This document shows, piece after piece, positions 23,304-27,353 of a stretch of DNA of 27,353 nt. The DNA comes from Gammaproteobacteria bacterium UBA1119. Lineage in GTDB: Bacteria > Pseudomonadota > Gammaproteobacteria > Pseudomonadales > Azotimanducaceae. The first letter of the stretch is position 1. The number at the start of each line of letters is the position of its first letter. The notes below the pieces were generated by a model. The model was given only the letters and a program-made list of their open reading frames with translations. It searched no databases and was not told where the DNA came from. The stretch is from the NCBI GenBank assembly GCA_002313255.1, contig DCBA01000052.1:1-27353 (forward strand), in the 5' to 3' direction. Made by a program: the position numbers and the translations under genes.

Positions 23304-24914
23304 ATGGTGGCTCACGCAGAACACATACCCCATCGCTCCGGCCTCGCGGCTTTCCTGTCGCGCTGGCTGCTGACCACTAATCACAAGGAGATCGGCTCGT
23401 TGTACTTGTGGTTTGCATTCTTGATGTTTTTTATCGGCGGCGCGTTGGCAATGGGCATTCGGCTCGAATTGTTCATACCCGGGATTCAGCTGATTGCGCC
23501 CGGGTTTTATAACCAACTCGTAACTATGCATGGCTTAATCATGGTGTTCGGCGCCGTGATGCCAGCGTTTGTCGGTTTGGCCAATTGGCAAATACCACTG
23601 ATGATCGGGGCACCCGATATGGCCTTACCGAGGCTCAATAACTTCAGCTTTTGGATCTTGCCATTTGCTTTCAGCATATTGCTTTCGTCGTTCTTCATGG
23701 AAGGTGGCGCGCCAAATTTTGGGTGGACTTTTTACGCTCCACTCTCCACAACATACGGGCCCGACAGCACGGACTTTTTCGTCTTTGGTGTCCACCTGAT
23801 GGGGATTTCTTCGGTACTCGGCGCGATCAACATCATGGTCACCATCTTCAACCTGCGCACACCAGGCATGACATTGATGCAAATGCCGCTGTTCGTCTGG
23901 ACATGGCTAATCACGGCATTTCTATTAATCACCGCCATCCCTGTACTGGCCGGTGCCGTCACCATGGTACTAACCGACCGACACTTTGGGACCAGCTTCT
24001 TCTCAGCAGACGGTGGTGGAGATCCGGTCCTGTTCCAGCATATTTTTTGGTTCTTCGGGCATCCCGAGGTCTACATCATGATCCTGCCAGGCTTCGGGAT
24101 AGCATCACAAATCATCCCCACGTTTGCGCGGAAGAAATTGTTCGGCTACAACTCGATGGTATACGCCACCGTGTCCATCGCGTTTCTTTCCTACGTTGTC
24201 TGGGGACATCATATGTTCGCCACAGGTATGCCGTTGGCGGCCGAACTGTTCTTTATGTTCTGTACGATGCTGATCGCGGTGCCGACCGGGGTCAAAGTCT
24301 TTAACTGGGTGGCTACCATGTGGCGTGGATCAATGACGTTTGAAACGCCCATGTTATTCGCCATCGCGTTCGTGATTCTCTTTACCATCGGTGGATTTTC
24401 CGGCTTGATGCTTGCGATGGTGCCTGCCGATTTTCAGTACCACGATACTTATTTTGTGGTTGCTCACTTTCACTACGTACTCTATCCGGGGGCCATCTTC
24501 GGCACCATGGCTGCCGTTTACTATTGGTTGCCCAAGTGGAGCGGGCACATGGTTGATGAATGGTGGGGGAAATTGCACTTTTGGACCGCCATCACTTTCG
24601 TGAATTTGACGTTCTTCCCGATGCACTTCTCGGGACTGGCTGGCATGCCACGTCGCATCGTGGACTATTCGCACCAATTTCAGGACTTCAATTTGATCTC
24701 AAGTTTCGGTGCGATGGGCCTGGGTCTCACCCAAGTCCTGTTTTTGTTTATCGTGATTAAGACAATTCGCGGTGGCGAACCGGCAACGGATAAGGTTTGG
24801 GAAAGCGCGGAGGGCCTAGAGTGGACCATTCCTTCGCCCGCGCCATTGCACACGTTTGAAACACCTCCCCCGTGGCCGATCAGCGAAACCGAGGCTCACG
24901 AAGGGGCGGCATAA
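23304..24914 (+). CDS. ctaD: Cytochrome c oxidase subunit I
   Basis: A 536-residue catalytic subunit with twelve expected helices, reducing O2 to water and pumping protons. Haem and copper ligands are His76 (MHGLIMVFG), His253 with Tyr257 (FGHPEVY, the crosslinked pair), His302-His303 (WGHHMFATG), His388 and His390 (VAHFHYVLY). Glu255 marks an A1-type oxidase with a D-channel, supported by the Asp in GAPDMALPR and the paired Asn in RLNNFSFW; Lys331 fits the K-channel. It starts 12 bp after coxB. Confidence 0.98.
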   Translation: MVAHAEHIPHRSGLAAFLSRWLLTTNHKEIGSLYLWFAFLMFFIGGALAMGIRLELFIPGIQLIAPGFYNQLVTMHGLIMVFGAVMPAFVGLANWQIPLMIGAPDMALPRLNNFSFWILPFAFSILLSSFFMEGGAPNFGWTFYAPLSTTYGPDSTDFFVFGVHLMGISSVLGAINIMVTIFNLRTPGMTLMQMPLFVWTWLITAFLLITAIPVLAGAVTMVLTDRHFGTSFFSADGGGDPVLFQHIFWFFGHPEVYIMILPGFGIASQIIPTFARKKLFGYNSMVYATVSIAFLSYVVWGHHMFATGMPLAAELFFMFCTMLIAVPTGVKVFNWVATMWRGSMTFETPMLFAIAFVILFTIGGFSGLMLAMVPADFQYHDTYFVVAHFHYVLYPGAIFGTMAAVYYWLPKWSGHMVDEWWGKLHFWTAITFVNLTFFPMHFSGLAGMPRRIVDYSHQFQDFNLISSFGAMGLGLTQVLFLFIVIKTIRGGEPATDKVWESAEGLEWTIPSPAPLHTFETPPPWPISETEAHEGAA

Positions 24915-24926
24915 CTTATTCGAGCC

Positions 24927-25505
24927 ATGACTGATTTAACCAACAACTCAAAAGTTTATCGCGGGACCATCATGCTCTGCGTCCTTGCCGTTGGCATGTT
25001 CGGATTCGCCTACGCCCTGGTCCCGTTATACGCAGTTTTTTGCGAAATAACGGGTATCAATGGGAAGACTTCGGGTCAGAGTGTTGAGCTTCTGGAGACC
25101 GAATCGGACTCAGGACGGGAAATCAAAGTCCAGTTTCTCGCCCGCGTTGGGAACGGGTTGCCGTGGGAATTTCGGCCGGCTACCCATCAATATAGAGTTA
25201 AACTCGGCCAAACCAGTATCACCAGCTTCTACGCGCGAAATCGGGCCACGTACGCGGTCACGGGCCAAGCAGTACCAAGCATTTCGCCAGGGCATACGGC
25301 TGAATACGTGAAGAAGGTCGAGTGTTTCTGCTTCAATCAACAAGAACTTGAAGCCGGCGAAGAGACAAACATGCCCGTCAAGTTCTACATCAGCGAGGAA
25401 TTACCGGACGACGTTAATACGGTGACGCTGTCTTACACCATGTTCAGGGCGCCCGCGCGCAAACCCCCAACCCATATGGCAATGCTGTCGAGTAAGCGAA
25501 TATGA
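24927..25505 (+). CDS. ctaG: Cytochrome c oxidase assembly protein CtaG/Cox11
   Basis: A 192-residue copper chaperone that delivers copper to the CuB centre of subunit I. One N-terminal membrane helix (about 13-32, GTIMLCVLAVGMFGFAYALVP) is followed by a periplasmic immunoglobulin-like domain. The copper-binding motif CFCFNQQ is present, along with the FYISEELPDDVNTVTLSYTMF ending. It lies between subunits I and III, the usual place, and its stop overlaps the coxC start by 4 bp. Confidence 0.97.
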   Translation: MTDLTNNSKVYRGTIMLCVLAVGMFGFAYALVPLYAVFCEITGINGKTSGQSVELLETESDSGREIKVQFLARVGNGLPWEFRPATHQYRVKLGQTSITSFYARNRATYAVTGQAVPSISPGHTAEYVKKVECFCFNQQELEAGEETNMPVKFYISEELPDDVNTVTLSYTMFRAPARKPPTHMAMLSSKRI

Positions 25506-26389
25506 GCGACCAAGCACCCCGATATTACGTACCGCACACCAGCTACTGGCCGATCATTGGTGCGGTCTCGCTCTTTGTTACTGCCTTCGGCACCGCCACC
25601 TTCATCCATGAGAGCACCGAGTTTGTCGGTGCACAGACCGAATACGGCGAGTGGGTGTTCTATACCGGTCTTGTAATGATTGCCTGCATGATGTTCGGCT
25701 GGTTTAGGGACGTCGTTTCCGAGTCCGTACGCGGGATGATGAGCGGCCTAATGGACGTGTCCTACCGCCAGTCGATGGCCTGGTTCATCGTCTCGGAAGT
25801 CTTTTTCTTTGCAGCGTTCTTTGGCGCTCTCTTTTACGCGCGACTCGTGTCGGTCCCCTGGCTCGCCGGCGCGGGTAACAACCTCTGGACGCACACGCTC
25901 CTGCACCCGGACTTTGCCGACACGTGGCCCCTGTTTCTGACGCCGGACGGTACGACAACCGAGATCATGGGCGCATGGGGCTTACCATTCATCAACACAC
26001 TAATTCTGGTCACCAGCAGTGTGACAGTGACGTTTGCGCATTGGGCACTGAAAAAAAGAGATCGCATTGTCGCCGGGGCTTGGTTGGCGTTATCCGTCGG
26101 GCTAGGCATCGCCTTCCTGGTCCTACAGGTGGTTGAGTATTTGCACGCATTTGACGAATTGGGCCTTACGTTGGGTTCAGGCATCTACGGCTCAACTTTC
26201 TTCATGCTGACCGGGTTTCACGGCGCGCATGTGACCATGGGAACCATCATGCTCACGGTGATGCTGTTCCGTATTTTTAGCGGGCACTTCGCACCCGAAA
26301 ATCACTTCGCATTTGAGGCGACAAGTTGGTACTGGCACTTCGTCGACGTGGTTTGGCTGTTTCTATTTACGTTCGTTTACTGGTTCTAA
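25502..26389 (+). CDS. coxC: Cytochrome c oxidase subunit III
   Basis: A 295-residue membrane subunit of the oxidase with seven helices. Typical segments are YYVPHTSYWPIIGAVSLF, the FIVSEVFFFAAFFGALFYARL block with the conserved Glu, VTFAHWALKK, LGSGIYGSTFFMLTGFHGAHVTMG and the closing SWYWHFVDVVWLFLFTFVYWF. It stabilises proton uptake and lipid binding around subunit I. It overlaps ctaG by 4 bp and is convergent with the DUF2909 gene, also overlapping by 4 bp. Confidence 0.98.
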   Translation: MSDQAPRYYVPHTSYWPIIGAVSLFVTAFGTATFIHESTEFVGAQTEYGEWVFYTGLVMIACMMFGWFRDVVSESVRGMMSGLMDVSYRQSMAWFIVSEVFFFAAFFGALFYARLVSVPWLAGAGNNLWTHTLLHPDFADTWPLFLTPDGTTTEIMGAWGLPFINTLILVTSSVTVTFAHWALKKRDRIVAGAWLALSVGLGIAFLVLQVVEYLHAFDELGLTLGSGIYGSTFFMLTGFHGAHVTMGTIMLTVMLFRIFSGHFAPENHFAFEATSWYWHFVDVVWLFLFTFVYWF

Positions 26390-26571
26390 CCAAGGTTGAA
26401 CATGAACCCCAACGCCAACAGACCGAGCAACATAACGCCAAGCGCCGCACGAACACCGAGTGATGTAACCATTCGATCGGTCGTACCGCCGTCTCGAACA
26501 AAGAAATACAGCGCGCTACCAAGCGTGACAAGAATACCGACCATCACAACAATAATAAGGAGATTAAACAT
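26386..26571 (-). CDS. Twin transmembrane protein (DUF2909)
   Basis: A 61-residue inner-membrane protein with two helices (about 4-24, LLIIVVMVGILVTLGSALYFF, and 42-59, ALGVMLLGLLALGFMF) joined by a short polar loop (VRDGGTTDRMVTSLG). This is the DUF2909 pattern, a family I remember as lying on the opposite strand just after coxC in many gammaproteobacteria, often followed by SURF1. Its function is unknown, but the context links it to oxidase assembly or activity. It overlaps the coxC stop. Confidence 0.9.
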   Translation of the reverse strand: MFNLLIIVVMVGILVTLGSALYFFVRDGGTTDRMVTSLGVRAALGVMLLGLLALGFMFNLG

Positions 26572-26619
26572 CTAGTTCAGAGGGCGTCGTACGGCCTCGC
26601 AGCGAATCAGGTTGACAGC

Positions 26620-26973
26620 ATGCCGCCACGAACTGCCGAAATCAAAGTAACCGTCGAACTCAACGACCAAAATCTGCCGACTGGAATCGCTTGGCAGGCT
26701 ACGGAAGGCCAAGAGGAAGGGGAGACGGCATGTCAGGCCATGATGCTTTCATTTTGGGACAGTGAGAAACAAGCGGTTGCAGCTATTGATTTGTGGACAG
26801 AAGAGATGACTATCGAAGAAATGAACCAGTACTTTTATCAAGTGATCCACAAGCTAGCGGATACATATCTTCGAGCGACTAAGGACGATGCAATCGCACG
26901 CGAAATTCACGCCTTCGGCGAAGGATTTGGCGAAACGTCAGGCGTTGTTGGGAGCCGAGAACAAAGTAAATGA
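26620..26973 (+). CDS. GldC-like protein, coupled to the cytochrome gene of alternative complex III
   Basis: A 117-residue soluble protein closely resembling GldC, described as a gliding-motility protein of Bacteroidota. The family-like blocks are EIKVTVELNDQNLPTGIAWQA, ACQAMMLSFWDSE, AIDLWTEEMTIEEMNQYF and HKLADTYLRATKDD. No signal peptide or membrane helix is seen. An AGG ribosome-binding element precedes the ATG. The stop overlaps the start of the ActA-like cytochrome gene (ATGA), so the two are translated together. This context points to a role with the respiratory complex rather than gliding, by inference. The family match is from memory. Confidence 0.8.
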   Translation: MPPRTAEIKVTVELNDQNLPTGIAWQATEGQEEGETACQAMMLSFWDSEKQAVAAIDLWTEEMTIEEMNQYFYQVIHKLADTYLRATKDDAIAREIHAFGEGFGETSGVVGSREQSK

Positions 26974-27353
26974 ACGTATCAATCCAACCTGCGTTAAAGT
27001 CGCTGCAAACGGCAGCCCTCATTGTGGTGGTTGCGGTCGTTGGGATTTTCATCGGCTACTTTATCGATTTCTTGGTCACAGACAGTCCCGAGGTATCGGC
27101 TCCCGAACAGCCCATCGCATTTAGCCACAAAATTCATGCAGGCGATAACGACATTCCGTGCCAATATTGTCATACGGAAGCACGGCGCTCGCCATCAGCG
27201 GGCGTACCCAGTGTGAATAAGTGCATGGGGTGCCATAACGAAGTCGCCACCGAAAGCCCGCTTATTCGCCAACTCAGCGAGTACTGGGAAAACAAAGAGC
27301 CCATCCCTTGGATCAAGGTCCACGACCTACCTGACTTCGTCCACTTCACCCAT
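26970..27353 (+). CDS. actA: Membrane-anchored multihaem cytochrome c, ActA-like subunit of alternative complex III (3' truncated by window)
   Basis: The first 128 residues are visible and the frame is open at the window end. An N-terminal membrane anchor (about 15-36, AALIVVVAVVGIFIGYFIDFLV) is followed by a class III-type cytochrome segment: FSHKIH at 51-56, the c-haem motifs CQYCH (64-68) and CMGCH (85-89), then WIKVHDLPDFVHFTH, where the second histidine pair begins another haem unit. This spacing and the PSVNKCMGCH and KVHDLPDFVHF strings fit ActA (QCR subunit A, pentahaem) of alternative complex III, a quinol:cytochrome c/oxidase oxidoreductase. A related Qrc or NrfB-type cytochrome is possible. 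Adjacent caa3-type oxidase genes support ActA. Confidence 0.82.
   Translation, partial: MNVSIQPALKSLQTAALIVVVAVVGIFIGYFIDFLVTDSPEVSAPEQPIAFSHKIHAGDNDIPCQYCHTEARRSPSAGVPSVNKCMGCHNEVATESPLIRQLSEYWENKEPIPWIKVHDLPDFVHFTH

Overview
The window looks like part of a gammaproteobacterial chromosome of moderate GC (hand counts on short samples give roughly 47-50% in most genes). The left third follows the housekeeping gene order I remember from Pseudomonas-type genomes: ntrC - trmL - secB - rhodanese (yibN) - gpmI - envC - yibQ - hisB - mutY - yggX. Protein motifs and the cytochrome oxidase set also fit a free-living aerobic gammaproteobacterium. Several genes use GTG or TTG starts, and intergenic gaps are short. 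No rRNA, tRNA, CRISPR array, insertion sequence or phage gene was seen.

Layout. 1-8003 is a core block: the tail of ntrC, trmL, convergent secB and rhodanese, gpmI overlapping envC, a yibQ-like exported deacetylase-fold gene that runs tail-to-tail into hisB, a small conserved-looking hypothetical gene, mutY and yggX. Compared with the Pseudomonas order, grxC, ctpA and hisHAF are absent from their usual slots. 8031-12056 is a mixed metabolic block: an alpha/beta hydrolase with a cysteine nucleophile elbow, a nucleoside hydrolase, a small membrane protein plus a YbjQ protein, a minimal HAD-like protein overlapping a MOSC protein, and a SAM methyltransferase. 12108-19320 is all on the minus strand: aldehyde dehydrogenase, pyruvate phosphate dikinase, a high-GC family III CoA transferase that looks acquired, and a PP2C phosphatase fused to a STAS domain. 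19660-21890 is a little-known module: two DUF6644-type membrane proteins and a DUF6265-type exported protein, divergent from a small exported tryptophan-rich protein. The 318-bp gap between them carries a motif repeated three times.

22086-27353 is respiratory: coxB (with a C-terminal cytochrome c domain, so caa3-like), coxA/ctaD, ctaG (COX11) and coxC, then a convergent DUF2909 twin-TM gene. After that comes a GldC-like gene whose stop overlaps the start of a membrane-anchored multihaem cytochrome c resembling ActA, the first subunit of alternative complex III. The cytochrome gene runs off the window edge. The layout suggests electrons flow from quinol through alternative complex III to a caa3-type oxidase. 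The GldC-like protein, known as a gliding protein from Bacteroidota, is translationally coupled to that complex here, and this is the most interesting lead in the window. All identifications are from reading motifs and from memory of families; no database search was run.
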